64,000 bases of DNA, taken from assembly GCA_947382415.1 (NCBI GenBank), contig CANCYO010000009.1, positions 1 through 64,000 on the forward strand, read 5' to 3'. The notes beneath the pieces are model-generated. The model was not told the DNA's origin. It did no database searches and saw only the letters and a program-made list of their open reading frames with translations. Origin of the DNA: an uncultured Lachnospiraceae bacterium. GTDB taxonomy: Bacteria > Bacillota > Clostridia > Lachnospirales > Lachnospiraceae. Below are positions 35,556-43,903 of this stretch, one piece after another. The position numbers were made by a program, and so were the translations under genes. Position 1 is the first letter of the stretch. Each line of letters starts with the position of its first letter.

Positions 35556-35584
35556 TTGATATGTAGTTTTGAATACTATATACT
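35556..35584 (+). promoter_or_regulatory. Sigma-A promoter of the DUF1836-PHP operon
   Basis: TTGATA and TATACT are exactly 17 bp apart, ending about 64 bp before the DUF1836 start. Confidence 0.75.
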
Positions 35585-35647
35585 GTATTTTAATAGAGAT
35601 TATTCTGCGGGGGCGGATGTTTTCTGCGCGCCCGGGGAGGAGACAAA

Positions 35648-36313
35648 TTGACGATCAATACGGAAGATTTATTGAACAGTATATTGGAGAGCCTGGACCG
35701 GATAGAGTATATCAATCCCTCAGACATACCGAATATTGATCTGTATATGGATCAGGTGACTACTTTTATGGACAGCAGGCTGCGGGCCGGGGTGCGCAAC
35801 CCGGGGGAGGACAAGATTCTTACCAAGACGATGATCAACAATTATGCCAAAAATGATCTGCTGCCGCCCCCTGTGAAGAAAAAATATTCCAAGGAACATG
35901 TGCTGCTCCTGATTTTTATTTATTATTACAAGGGCATTATGTCCATCAATGATATTCAGACTTTGCTGCGCCCTATCACAGAACAGTTTTTTCAGAACGG
36001 AAAAGAATTTAATCTGGAGAGTGTCTACAGAGAGGCTTTCAGCATGGAAAAGGGGGAGATCGAGAGGCTGAAGGCGGATGTGGTGGAGAAGTTTAAGCTG
36101 GCAGAGGAGACATTCGGGGATGCCCCCGACGAGAGCCGTGAGTTTCTCAGGAAGTTTTCTTTTATTTGCTTATTGAGTTTTGACGTCTATATGAAAAAAC
36201 AGATTATCGAGAAGATGGTGGATGAACTGAGCAAAGAGATGCAGGGGACGTCGAAGGCGGATGCAAAATCATCAAAGGAGGCAAAAGCCGGGAGGGAGAC
36301 AAACAGATCATGA
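35648..36313 (+). CDS. DUF1836 domain protein
   Basis: Residues about 40-175 match DUF1836, which resembles MerR-type DNA-binding folds (LTKTMINNYAKNDLLPPPVKKKYSKEH, noted as a region, is the typical part). YYYKGIMSINDIQTLLRPI follows. The C-terminal tail is Lys/Glu/Ala-rich. The function is not established; a regulator is likely. The TTG start has GGGGAGG at 7-base spacing. Its stop overlaps the next ATG by four bases, so it is coupled to a PHP phosphoesterase gene. Confidence 0.82.
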   Translation: MTINTEDLLNSILESLDRIEYINPSDIPNIDLYMDQVTTFMDSRLRAGVRNPGEDKILTKTMINNYAKNDLLPPPVKKKYSKEHVLLLIFIYYYKGIMSINDIQTLLRPITEQFFQNGKEFNLESVYREAFSMEKGEIERLKADVVEKFKLAEETFGDAPDESREFLRKFSFICLLSFDVYMKKQIIEKMVDELSKEMQGTSKADAKSSKEAKAGRETNRS

Positions 36314-37026
36314 ACATCTGTATGGATCTGCACACGCATACCGTATCCTGCGGTCATGGGTACAGTACCCTGAAGGAAAATATTGAGGCGGCCATTGGGG
36401 CAGGCCTCCTTTTTCTGGGTCTGAGCGAACACGGGCCGTCTATTCTGGGAGGGCCGAATCCCTGGTTTTTTGGCAATTACAGATGCATTCCGAGACAATA
36501 TGGAACATTGCGTCTGTTGTGCGGCACAGAGGCCAATATCATGGATTATGAGGGCCGGCTGGATCTGGAGGAGAGACTGCTGGAGAAAATGGATTATGTG
36601 ATCGCCAGCATGCATGTAGCCTGCGTGACTCCGGGGAGCCGCAGGGAAAATACCATGGCTTCCATAAGGGCCATGCAGAACCCTTATGTGAAGATTCTGG
36701 GGCATCCCGATGATTCCCGGTATCCTTTGGATTATGAGGAACTTGTCCGGGCGGCCAGAGAAGCGCAGGTTGTTCTGGAGCTGAACAATGCTTCGCTGAA
36801 TCCTCAGAGCGCAAGGCAGGGCGGCCGGGAGAATATCAGGACACTCTTAAATACCTGTGCAAAATACGGGGCTCCGGTGCTGCTGGGGTCTGACAGCCAT
36901 ATCTGCTACACGATAGGACAGTTTGGGCCTGCTCTGGAGATGATAAAAGAGGCGGATTTTCCGGAGGAGCTGATCCTCAATGACAAGCCGGAGCGTATCG
37001 GGCAATTGGTGAATATAGATATCTGA
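36310..37026 (+). CDS. PHP-family phosphoesterase (YcdX-like)
   Basis: This is a metal-dependent PHP-domain hydrolase. Metal motifs are DLHTHTVSCGHG near the N-terminus, SEHGPS, GTEAN, SMHVACV, GHPDD and GSDSHICYTIG. Length (238 aa) and layout fit YcdX-like phosphatases, whose natural substrate is not settled. No polymerase domain is attached. It shares a transcript with the DUF1836 gene. Confidence 0.85.
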   Translation: MNICMDLHTHTVSCGHGYSTLKENIEAAIGAGLLFLGLSEHGPSILGGPNPWFFGNYRCIPRQYGTLRLLCGTEANIMDYEGRLDLEERLLEKMDYVIASMHVACVTPGSRRENTMASIRAMQNPYVKILGHPDDSRYPLDYEELVRAAREAQVVLELNNASLNPQSARQGGRENIRTLLNTCAKYGAPVLLGSDSHICYTIGQFGPALEMIKEADFPEELILNDKPERIGQLVNIDI

Positions 37027-37168
37027 AGTGCTTGCAAAATCTGCCTGCGGGGAATACAATAGGGATAAGGCGGCAGAACCATAAGCAGAAACGCATAGGC
37101 TGACGCGGCGGTTTTGGCCTGTGAGAATAACGGGTCCGCGGGATAAGGCGGACGGATGGGAGTACAGA

Positions 37169-37588
37169 ATGAAAGATGCAAATTGCGGTTACTGTATGAG
37201 AGGAGAGCTTTTGGAGAAGTTCGGAATCTTTATCTGTGAGCTGGATGTCTCCAGCCTGATTCTGTTTAAGGAACAGTCCAAGCCCGGAAGATGTATTGTG
37301 GCTTATAAGGATCATGTGAGTGAGATCGTGGATATCAGCGAGGAGGAGCGCAATCGTTTCTTTGCGGATGTGAACCGCGCGGCGAAGGCGATTCATGCGG
37401 CATTTCATCCCGATAAGCTCAACTATGGCGCATACGGCGATACAGGCTGTCATCTGCACATGCATCTGTGCCCGAAATACGAGGGCGGCGACGAGTGGGG
37501 AGGCACCTTCCAGATGAATCCCGGGAAAACATATCTGAGCGATGAAGAGTATGCGGAGATGATCGAGAAGATCAAGGCTAATCTATAA
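37169..37588 (+). CDS. HIT-family nucleotide hydrolase or transferase
   Basis: HIT proteins cleave nucleoside phosphoramidates and dinucleotides. The catalytic histidine triad is GCHLHMHLCPKY, preceded by the usual KLNYGAYGDTG. The N-terminal MKDANCGYCMRGELLEKFG has two close Cys (CGYC) that could bind zinc, as in other HIT members. An in-frame ATG lies 48 bp upstream; GATGGGAG before this one gives a better N-terminus. A strong terminator follows. Confidence 0.88.
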   Translation: MKDANCGYCMRGELLEKFGIFICELDVSSLILFKEQSKPGRCIVAYKDHVSEIVDISEEERNRFFADVNRAAKAIHAAFHPDKLNYGAYGDTGCHLHMHLCPKYEGGDEWGGTFQMNPGKTYLSDEEYAEMIEKIKANL

Positions 37589-37598
37589 GCGGTGAAGC

Positions 37599-37632
37599 AG
37601 GTGCCTGCGTCAGGACAGGCACCTTATTTTTA
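37599..37632 (+). terminator. Terminator after the HIT gene
   Basis: AGGTGCCTG and CAGGCACCT form a perfect 9-bp stem followed by TTATTTTTAT. Confidence 0.85.
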
Positions 37633-37685
37633 TGCACTCATAACATAAATCCATAGGAATCAAACTGTGTGGAGGAATATGTGTT

Positions 37686-38699
37686 ATGAAAAAGTGCATG
37701 AAACTGCTGGCGCTGTGTCTTAGTCTGGCCATGTTTACAGCCGCTTTTGCCGGCTGCGGGGCGAAGGGGAAGGGCGCTGACGGTAAGACCAAAGTGGTGC
37801 TCAACGAGGTGGCCCATTCTATCTTCTATGCGCCCATGTATGTGGCCATTGAGGAGGGATATTTTGCCGACAACGGCATCGAGCTGGAGCTTGTGACGGG
37901 ATTCGGAGCCGATAAGACGATGACCGCCGTGCTCACAGACGAGGCGGATATCGGTTTTATGGGCTGTGAGAGCAGCGTGTATACCTATGCGGGGGGCACG
38001 GAGGACTATGTGGTGAATTTTGCGCAGTTGACTCAGCGCGCGGGAAATTTCCTGGTCGCCAGAGAGCCCATCGAGGACTTTGACTGGGAGATGCTCAAAG
38101 GCCACAATGTGCTGGGCGGCAGGGCAGGCGGAATGCCGGAGATGGTTTTTGAGTATATTCTCCTGAAAAACAATATTGACCCGTCGGCGGACTTAAGTAT
38201 CGATCAGAGTATTGATTTCGGATCCACCGCGGCGGCTTTCTCAGGCGGGCAGGGGGACTTTACGGTTGAGTTTGAGCCACATGCGACCCTGTTGGAGCAA
38301 AAAGGCGACGGCTATGTGGTGGCTTCCCTGGGCGAGGACTCGGGATATGTTCCCTATACCTCCTTTTCTGCTAAGAAGAGCTATATCGAGGATAACCCGG
38401 AGACAATTCAGGCGTTTACTGATGCACTCCAGAAGGGAATGGATTATGTCAATGAGCATACGCCGGAGGAGATTGCAAAGGTTATTGCTCCGCAGTTTGA
38501 GGAGACAGATCCGGAAACGCTCACCAAAATCGTGGAGCGTTATCATGCTCAGGACACTTGGAAGGGCGATCTGGTATTTGCCGAGGAAAGCTTCGATCTG
38601 TTGCAGAATATCCTGATCGAGTTTAAGGTTTTGGGCGAGAAGGTGCCCTATGCGGATCTGGTGAACACAGAGTTTGCCACCAAAGCGGCAAAGAAGTAA
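37686..38699 (+). CDS. NMT1/SsuA-type ABC transporter substrate-binding lipoprotein
   Basis: The signal peptide ends in AFAGC, so this is a lipoprotein. The mature part is an NMT1/THI5-like binding protein: YAPMYVAIEEGYFADNGIELEL, noted as a region, then DKTMTAVLTDEADIGFMG. Family members bind pyrimidine precursors of thiamine, taurine or nitrate-type ligands. The ligand here cannot be read. No permease or ATPase gene is adjacent, so the partners must lie elsewhere. It has its own terminator. Confidence 0.85.
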   Translation: MKKCMKLLALCLSLAMFTAAFAGCGAKGKGADGKTKVVLNEVAHSIFYAPMYVAIEEGYFADNGIELELVTGFGADKTMTAVLTDEADIGFMGCESSVYTYAGGTEDYVVNFAQLTQRAGNFLVAREPIEDFDWEMLKGHNVLGGRAGGMPEMVFEYILLKNNIDPSADLSIDQSIDFGSTAAAFSGGQGDFTVEFEPHATLLEQKGDGYVVASLGEDSGYVPYTSFSAKKSYIEDNPETIQAFTDALQKGMDYVNEHTPEEIAKVIAPQFEETDPETLTKIVERYHAQDTWKGDLVFAEESFDLLQNILIEFKVLGEKVPYADLVNTEFATKAAKK

Positions 38700-38738
38700 A
38701 CGATTAAATCATTATTTTGTCAGTCTGATTAAACGGCT

Positions 38739-38787
38739 TAAAGCTGCAGAGCGGGGCGCAGGCGCCTGACCGGCTCTGCAGCTTTTT
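38739..38787 (+). terminator. Terminator after the binding-protein gene
   Basis: AAAGCTGCAGAGC and GCTCTGCAGCTTT form a long stem ending in five T residues. Confidence 0.9.
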
Positions 38788-38829
38788 GATGACCGCATGG
38801 ATAAATTGTAAAGAATCTTATGAAAACAG

Positions 38830-38858
38830 TTGAGAGAATCCCTGAAATTTGCTAAAAT
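38830..38858 (+). promoter_or_regulatory. Sigma-A promoter of the SPFH/zinc-ribbon genes
   Basis: TTGAGA and TAAAAT are 17 bp apart, about 55 bp before the SPFH start. Confidence 0.65.
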
Positions 38859-38913
38859 ATACTGAGAGTCAATTTGGGACGCCAGAAATAAATATAACGG
38901 AGGATATGCAGAT

Positions 38914-40266
38914 ATGGGATTGATCAGAGCCGCAAAGGATGCCGTGAGCAGTATGCTGGCAGATCAGTGGAGAGAGTACTTTTATTGTGATTCGCTCTCC
39001 GATGATGTATTGATGGTAAAGGGACAGAAGCGCACGAACGGCAATAATAAAGGTGTGGACAATATTATCTCCAACGGTTCCATCATTGCTGTGAATGAGG
39101 GGCAGTGTATGGTCATCGTGGATCAGGGCGGCATTGTGGAGTTCAGTGCGGATCCCGGTGAGTTTGTCTTTGACACTTCCTCGGAGCCCAGCATTTTCTC
39201 CGGCAGCCTGGGTGCCAGCGTGACGGAAACCTTCAGGACGCTGGTGCGGCGTTTTACCGCCGGCGGAGATACCATGAAGGATCAGCGGGTCTATTTCTTT
39301 AACATAAAAGAGATCAAGGGGAATCTCTATGGCACGGCGACGCCCATTCCCTTTCGGGTGGTGGACAATAAGATCGGCCTGGATATCGACACGGTGCTTC
39401 GCTGCAACGGCGAATATACTTATAAACTGGTGGATCCCCTGTTGTTTTACAAGAACGTGGCCGGCAACAAGAAGGACAGTTTTCCCCGCTCTGAACTCAC
39501 GGGCATTATGAAGTCTGAGATGCTCACTGCGCTTCAGCCGGCGTTAGCCAAAGTGAGCGCTATCGGTGTGCGTCCCAGCGAGATCCCCGGACATATTACC
39601 GAACTGGTTGATTTCCTGAATGAGGAGTTGTCCGACAAGTGGACGCAGCTTCGGGGCATTCAGGTGGTGAGCATGACCATGAATCCGCCCTCTATCCCCG
39701 AGGAAGACCGGAAGATGATCAATGAGATGCAGAGGACGGCGGTTTTGACCAATCCAGGCATGGCGGCTGCGACGCTGACTGCAGCCCAGGCTGATGCGAT
39801 GAGAGCCGCGGCTTCCAATGAATCTGCCGGTCCCATGATGGCCTTTGCCGGAATGAATATGGCGAATATGGCAGGCGGCATGGATGCCAACGCGCTGTAT
39901 CAGATGAACGCGCAGAATCAGCAGATGAATGCGCAGAACCGGCAGACCAATCAGCAAAACCGGATGAATGGACAGAATAAGATGCAGCCTCCCGTGCTGG
40001 GGTGGGTATGCGGCTGCGGCAAGACAGACAACCGCGGAAAGTTCTGTGCGGAGTGCGGACAGCCCAAACCGGCTTCGGCAGGATGGACCTGTAGCTGCGG
40101 CGCGGTAAATCAGGGCAAATTCTGTTCCGAGTGCGGAGCAAAGAAGCCCGAAGGCGCCCCTATGTATAAATGCGATAAATGCGGGTGGGAGCCGGAGGAC
40201 CCGGCAAATCCCCCCAAGTTCTGCCCTGAGTGCGGCGATATCTTTGACGAGAACGATAGAAGATAG
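38914..40266 (+). CDS. SPFH-domain protein with C-terminal zinc ribbons (YdjI-like)
   Basis: Residues 1-320 match the YdjI-type SPFH ('virion core protein'-like) family: MLADQWREYFYCDSLSDDVLM, noted as a region, IAVNEGQCMVIVDQGGIVEF and the PDPLLFYKN-like stretch. A Met/Asn/Gln-rich linker (about 325-365) follows, then three zinc ribbons: CGCGKTDNRGKFCAECG, CSCGAVNQGKFCSECG and CDKCGWEPEDPANPP with FCPECG. In Bacillus, YdjI works with YdjG/YdjH and a PspA homologue in membrane stress. No pspA is seen here. The protein lacks a membrane helix of its own. Confidence 0.85.
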   Translation: MGLIRAAKDAVSSMLADQWREYFYCDSLSDDVLMVKGQKRTNGNNKGVDNIISNGSIIAVNEGQCMVIVDQGGIVEFSADPGEFVFDTSSEPSIFSGSLGASVTETFRTLVRRFTAGGDTMKDQRVYFFNIKEIKGNLYGTATPIPFRVVDNKIGLDIDTVLRCNGEYTYKLVDPLLFYKNVAGNKKDSFPRSELTGIMKSEMLTALQPALAKVSAIGVRPSEIPGHITELVDFLNEELSDKWTQLRGIQVVSMTMNPPSIPEEDRKMINEMQRTAVLTNPGMAAATLTAAQADAMRAAASNESAGPMMAFAGMNMANMAGGMDANALYQMNAQNQQMNAQNRQTNQQNRMNGQNKMQPPVLGWVCGCGKTDNRGKFCAECGQPKPASAGWTCSCGAVNQGKFCSECGAKKPEGAPMYKCDKCGWEPEDPANPPKFCPECGDIFDENDRR

Positions 40267-40318
40267 AGACGGCTGTCCGAATGTGAAAAAGTCTGGCAGG
40301 AAGGAATGAGAGACACAG

Positions 40319-41092
40319 GTGAATGCGGATGTAATCGGACTTATTGTTGCTTTGAGTCTTGTTCTGGCGCTGGTTCTGACAGTGGGAATCGGTATATATC
40401 TGATCTACAGAAAAGTACATAATACCGTTACTTCTTATTCCCGGCTGTTGTTCGGGACAGAGAATCCGGCGGAGGGGCTCAGGAAGATTGAGATGGAGAA
40501 CGCCGGAACGCCCAAATCAATAGCTTCCGCCACCAGCCTTTATCTGCCGCAGATCATGCGGGATTTTCCGGAATTTCATTATGATGAGATGAAGACAAGG
40601 GCGGAAAATGTGCTGACTTCGTATCTGCGCAGCATCGATGCTGTCAATGCCTCATTGCTCACGGAAGGGACGGAGGAGCTCAGGGAAAGTCTCGGCATGA
40701 GGATCCAGATGCTCAGAAACAGAGAGTGTGCAGAGCATTTTCAGCGAATCCATATACACAGGACGGAGATCAGCCAATATAGGAGAGAAAAGGGACGCTG
40801 CAGCGTGGTGATGCAGTCTTCCGTGGAATATATTCATTATGTCGGGCAGGGCACAAAAGTGGTGTCAGGCCGGAAGGATCTGAAGGAACAGGCCAGGTAT
40901 AATGTGGAGCTGGTATATATTCAGGACAGGGATACGGTGGAGAACCTGGGAGATTCCGGTCTGGGCTTAAACTGTCCCAACTGCGGTGCGCCGTTGCCGG
41001 GCCTTGGGGCGAAGACCTGTATCTATTGTGACACGCCGGTGGTGGAGTTCAATATCCGTGTCTGGCAGTTTTGCGCAGTGAAGGAAGTATAA
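40319..41092 (+). CDS. Membrane-anchored zinc-ribbon protein (Tim44-like middle)
   Basis: One membrane helix (about 5-29) is followed by a cytosolic region of about 190 residues that weakly resembles Tim44/mitochondrial import-type domains. It ends in a zinc ribbon, CPNCGAPLPGLGAKTCIYC. The protein is related in layout to YdjG/YdjH-type partners of YdjI. It lies 52 bp after the SPFH gene on the same strand. The GTG start is chosen because the hydrophobic segment begins just behind it. The function is unknown. Confidence 0.65.
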   Translation: MNADVIGLIVALSLVLALVLTVGIGIYLIYRKVHNTVTSYSRLLFGTENPAEGLRKIEMENAGTPKSIASATSLYLPQIMRDFPEFHYDEMKTRAENVLTSYLRSIDAVNASLLTEGTEELRESLGMRIQMLRNRECAEHFQRIHIHRTEISQYRREKGRCSVVMQSSVEYIHYVGQGTKVVSGRKDLKEQARYNVELVYIQDRDTVENLGDSGLGLNCPNCGAPLPGLGAKTCIYCDTPVVEFNIRVWQFCAVKEV

Positions 41093-41104
41093 CAGAGGTG
41101 TAGC

Positions 41105-43903
41105 ATGTTTGAAGACAACAGGGAAATGACGAAGGGGCAGAACGAAGGCGAAGGGGTTCAGAACAGTCTGGATCTGGACAATCTGCTGGCTAACGCGGAG
41201 ATCGGGGCTCTCTATCTGGACAGCGGGCTGCGGGTGCGCCGGGTGACGAACTTAATGTGTGAGCACACACAGATTACCATGCAGGATGTGGGGAAGAAAT
41301 TTGACGAGATATCCTTTTTGACGGAATATGACGACTGGAGAGAGGATGTGGAGCGCTGTGTATCTCAGAACATGGAGTTGGAGCGGGAGATCGTGCATGA
41401 GGGCGTGGTCATCCTGTTTCGTATCTGTCCTTACCGCAATGCGGCGGGTCAGGCTGATGGGGCGATCGTCGTTCTCTTCGACATCACCAGCCGGAGAAAG
41501 CGGGAGGAGGAGCTTAGGGAGCGATCGTACAAGGATTCCATGACAGGGCTGCTCAATCACACTGCCGTACAGAAGCGGGTGGAGGAGCGGCTGTCAAAGC
41601 TTCAGGCGGGACAGAGCGCATATCTGATCATCTGTGATATAGATAATTTTAAACAGATCAACGATGTCAACGGGCATTTTTTCGGAGATGCGGTGATCCG
41701 TTCCTTTGCAGAGGAACTGGAGCGTCAGTTTCCAAATGCGGTGAAGGGACGCTTCGGCGGCGATGAGTTTCTGGCCTATGTGGAGGATGTGGACAGAGAG
41801 GAGCTGGAACAAAGGCTGCAGGCTGTGAATCACTTTATGTCAAACCGTTTTGGCGACGATAAGATGAGACAGACGATCTCCTGCAGTATTGGCGCGGCTC
41901 TGACGGGGCCGGAGCGAAACGACTATAATGTGGTGTTTCAGTGGGCGGATTGCGCGCTTTATAAAGTGAAAAACGGGTATAAAGGGCATTTTAAAATTCT
42001 GGAGGTGCCCTTAGACTGCAGCCTTCCAAAGTCCGGATATTTACCCCGGGATGTCGAGGAGGATTTTGTGGATGAGGAGACCACGCTGATCCGCACAGAG
42101 GAAGAGCTTGTATTGTTCTGTATGGAGCTTCTGGAAAATGTGCCGGATATCACGGCGGCTCTCAAGATGATCAGTGAGCGGACCTGCAGCTTTTACGATC
42201 TGGATGATATGGTATGCGTGGAACATACGGACGGCACAAACCGCATTCTCTATCAGTGGAGTCAGGTGGAGAAAACTGAGTTTGCACAGAGAATGTATGA
42301 GGAAGGGGTCTATGAGTGGAACCATCTGAGCCGTCTGACAGATCCGGACGGCTGTATTGCCTATCGGGCAAAGAGGATGAAGGGTGTGGAGATGGAGCAG
42401 GCGAAGTCCGCCTTTGTGGTGCTCTCCACTTCCGTGCGTGATTACAGCGGCAGTATTGTGTTTTCCGACAGACGAAAAGAGCGGGACTGGGTGCGTATGA
42501 AGAGCACTCTGGTGCGGATTGCCAATCAGATCTTTTACAGACGGCGTATGCTGCAGCGGGAGGCCGAGAGGCGGCGCACCATGGATCTGCAGTTGAACTA
42601 TGACAGGCTGACGGGGCTTCCGGTGTATCATCGCTTTATCTCCAGCGCCAACGATTATCTGGAACACTATGGAAACGGAGAGCTCTGCTGCATTTCCACG
42701 GATTTTTCCGGTTTTCAGTATTATAATGAGATATACGGTTATGAGATGGGGGACGAGATTCTGAAGCGTTTTGCTGACGCTTTGACGGCGCGGTATGGAG
42801 ATTGTGGCCTTTTCAGCCGGGTGAGTTCCGATCATTTCATAGGGCTAGTGAGAGGGATGACGTTGGAGGAAGTCCGGGCGGGCTATCGGGAGTTTACCGT
42901 ATCTTTTGCGGAGCTGTGCAACAGGGAATATCCGCTGACCAATCTGGTGCTGGCCTCCGGCATTTATGCGGTGGAAAAGGAAGAATTTAGTGTGAGCGCA
43001 ATGGTGGATAACGCCAATGCAGCGCGAAAAAAGTGTAAAGAGCAGAAGGTGGAGACCATGGTGAAGGTCTACACGGAGAGTCTCAGGCAGGAGCAGGAAC
43101 GGGTAAAAAATATTAATTCCAATATATTGAAGGGCCTGAAGAACGGAGAGTTCTATGCGTATCTGCAGCCCAAGGTAAGCCTGAAGACCGGTAAGATAGA
43201 AGGGGCAGAGGCATTGGTGCGCTGGCTAAGACCCGACGGCAGCAGGGTGATGCCGGAGGAGTTTATCGGTATTGCGGAGAAGAACGGTTATATCACCAAG
43301 ATCGATTTTGCGGTGCTGGATCAGGTGCTGGAGTATCTGGAGGAGGCCATAGCCGCAGGGGAGGCGGTAGTGCCGGTCTCCGTGAATTTCTCCAGAAGGA
43401 ACAACGAGTTTGAGAATTTTGTGCCCAGCATTCTGAGACGCCTGGAGGAGCATCACATTCCGGGGAGCCTGCTGGAGGCGGAAGTGACGGAATCTGTGTT
43501 TATGGCGGATCTGAGCACGGTGGACAACAATATGAACCGCCTTCGCGGAGAGGGCGTTGAGGTTTCTGTGGATGATTTTGGAAGCGGCTATTCCTCGCTG
43601 AATATGCTGGCAAAGATTTCGGCAGATACCATTAAGCTGGACAGACTGTTTTTGAATAATGCCAAGCGGGACGAGCGGGGCCTGACGGTGATACAGTATC
43701 TCACCAAGATGTTAAAGCGTCTTGGCTTTACGGTACTGGCCGAGGGTGTGGAGACTGAGGAGCAGTTGGACTGGATGAAAATGGCGGACTGCGATCTGGT
43801 GCAGGGTTTTTATTATGCGAAGCCCATGAGCATCGGGGACTTCAGAACCTTTTTGGCAGAGTTTAATTCCGGGGTACGGCATGTGGAGAAGGAGTTAGTA
43901 TGA
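41105..43903 (+). CDS. PAS-GGDEF-GAF-GGDEF-EAL cyclic-di-GMP protein
   Basis: This is a 932-residue cytosolic signalling protein. Domains in order are a PAS-like sensor (about 25-130), a GGDEF domain (140-300) with intact GRFGGDEF (GGDEF at 218-222), a GAF-like region (340-480), a second, degenerate GGDEF (SRVSSDHF, about 570), and a C-terminal EAL domain with EALVRW, VSVNFS, EAEVTES, DDFGSGYSS, KLDRLF, EGVETEE and QGFYYAKP. It may both make and break cyclic di-GMP. The I-site RxxD is not seen before GGDEF, so product inhibition is unlikely. The stop overlaps the pcrA start by four bases. Confidence 0.87.
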   Translation: MFEDNREMTKGQNEGEGVQNSLDLDNLLANAEIGALYLDSGLRVRRVTNLMCEHTQITMQDVGKKFDEISFLTEYDDWREDVERCVSQNMELEREIVHEGVVILFRICPYRNAAGQADGAIVVLFDITSRRKREEELRERSYKDSMTGLLNHTAVQKRVEERLSKLQAGQSAYLIICDIDNFKQINDVNGHFFGDAVIRSFAEELERQFPNAVKGRFGGDEFLAYVEDVDREELEQRLQAVNHFMSNRFGDDKMRQTISCSIGAALTGPERNDYNVVFQWADCALYKVKNGYKGHFKILEVPLDCSLPKSGYLPRDVEEDFVDEETTLIRTEEELVLFCMELLENVPDITAALKMISERTCSFYDLDDMVCVEHTDGTNRILYQWSQVEKTEFAQRMYEEGVYEWNHLSRLTDPDGCIAYRAKRMKGVEMEQAKSAFVVLSTSVRDYSGSIVFSDRRKERDWVRMKSTLVRIANQIFYRRRMLQREAERRRTMDLQLNYDRLTGLPVYHRFISSANDYLEHYGNGELCCISTDFSGFQYYNEIYGYEMGDEILKRFADALTARYGDCGLFSRVSSDHFIGLVRGMTLEEVRAGYREFTVSFAELCNREYPLTNLVLASGIYAVEKEEFSVSAMVDNANAARKKCKEQKVETMVKVYTESLRQEQERVKNINSNILKGLKNGEFYAYLQPKVSLKTGKIEGAEALVRWLRPDGSRVMPEEFIGIAEKNGYITKIDFAVLDQVLEYLEEAIAAGEAVVPVSVNFSRRNNEFENFVPSILRRLEEHHIPGSLLEAEVTESVFMADLSTVDNNMNRLRGEGVEVSVDDFGSGYSSLNMLAKISADTIKLDRLFLNNAKRDERGLTVIQYLTKMLKRLGFTVLAEGVETEEQLDWMKMADCDLVQGFYYAKPMSIGDFRTFLAEFNSGVRHVEKELV

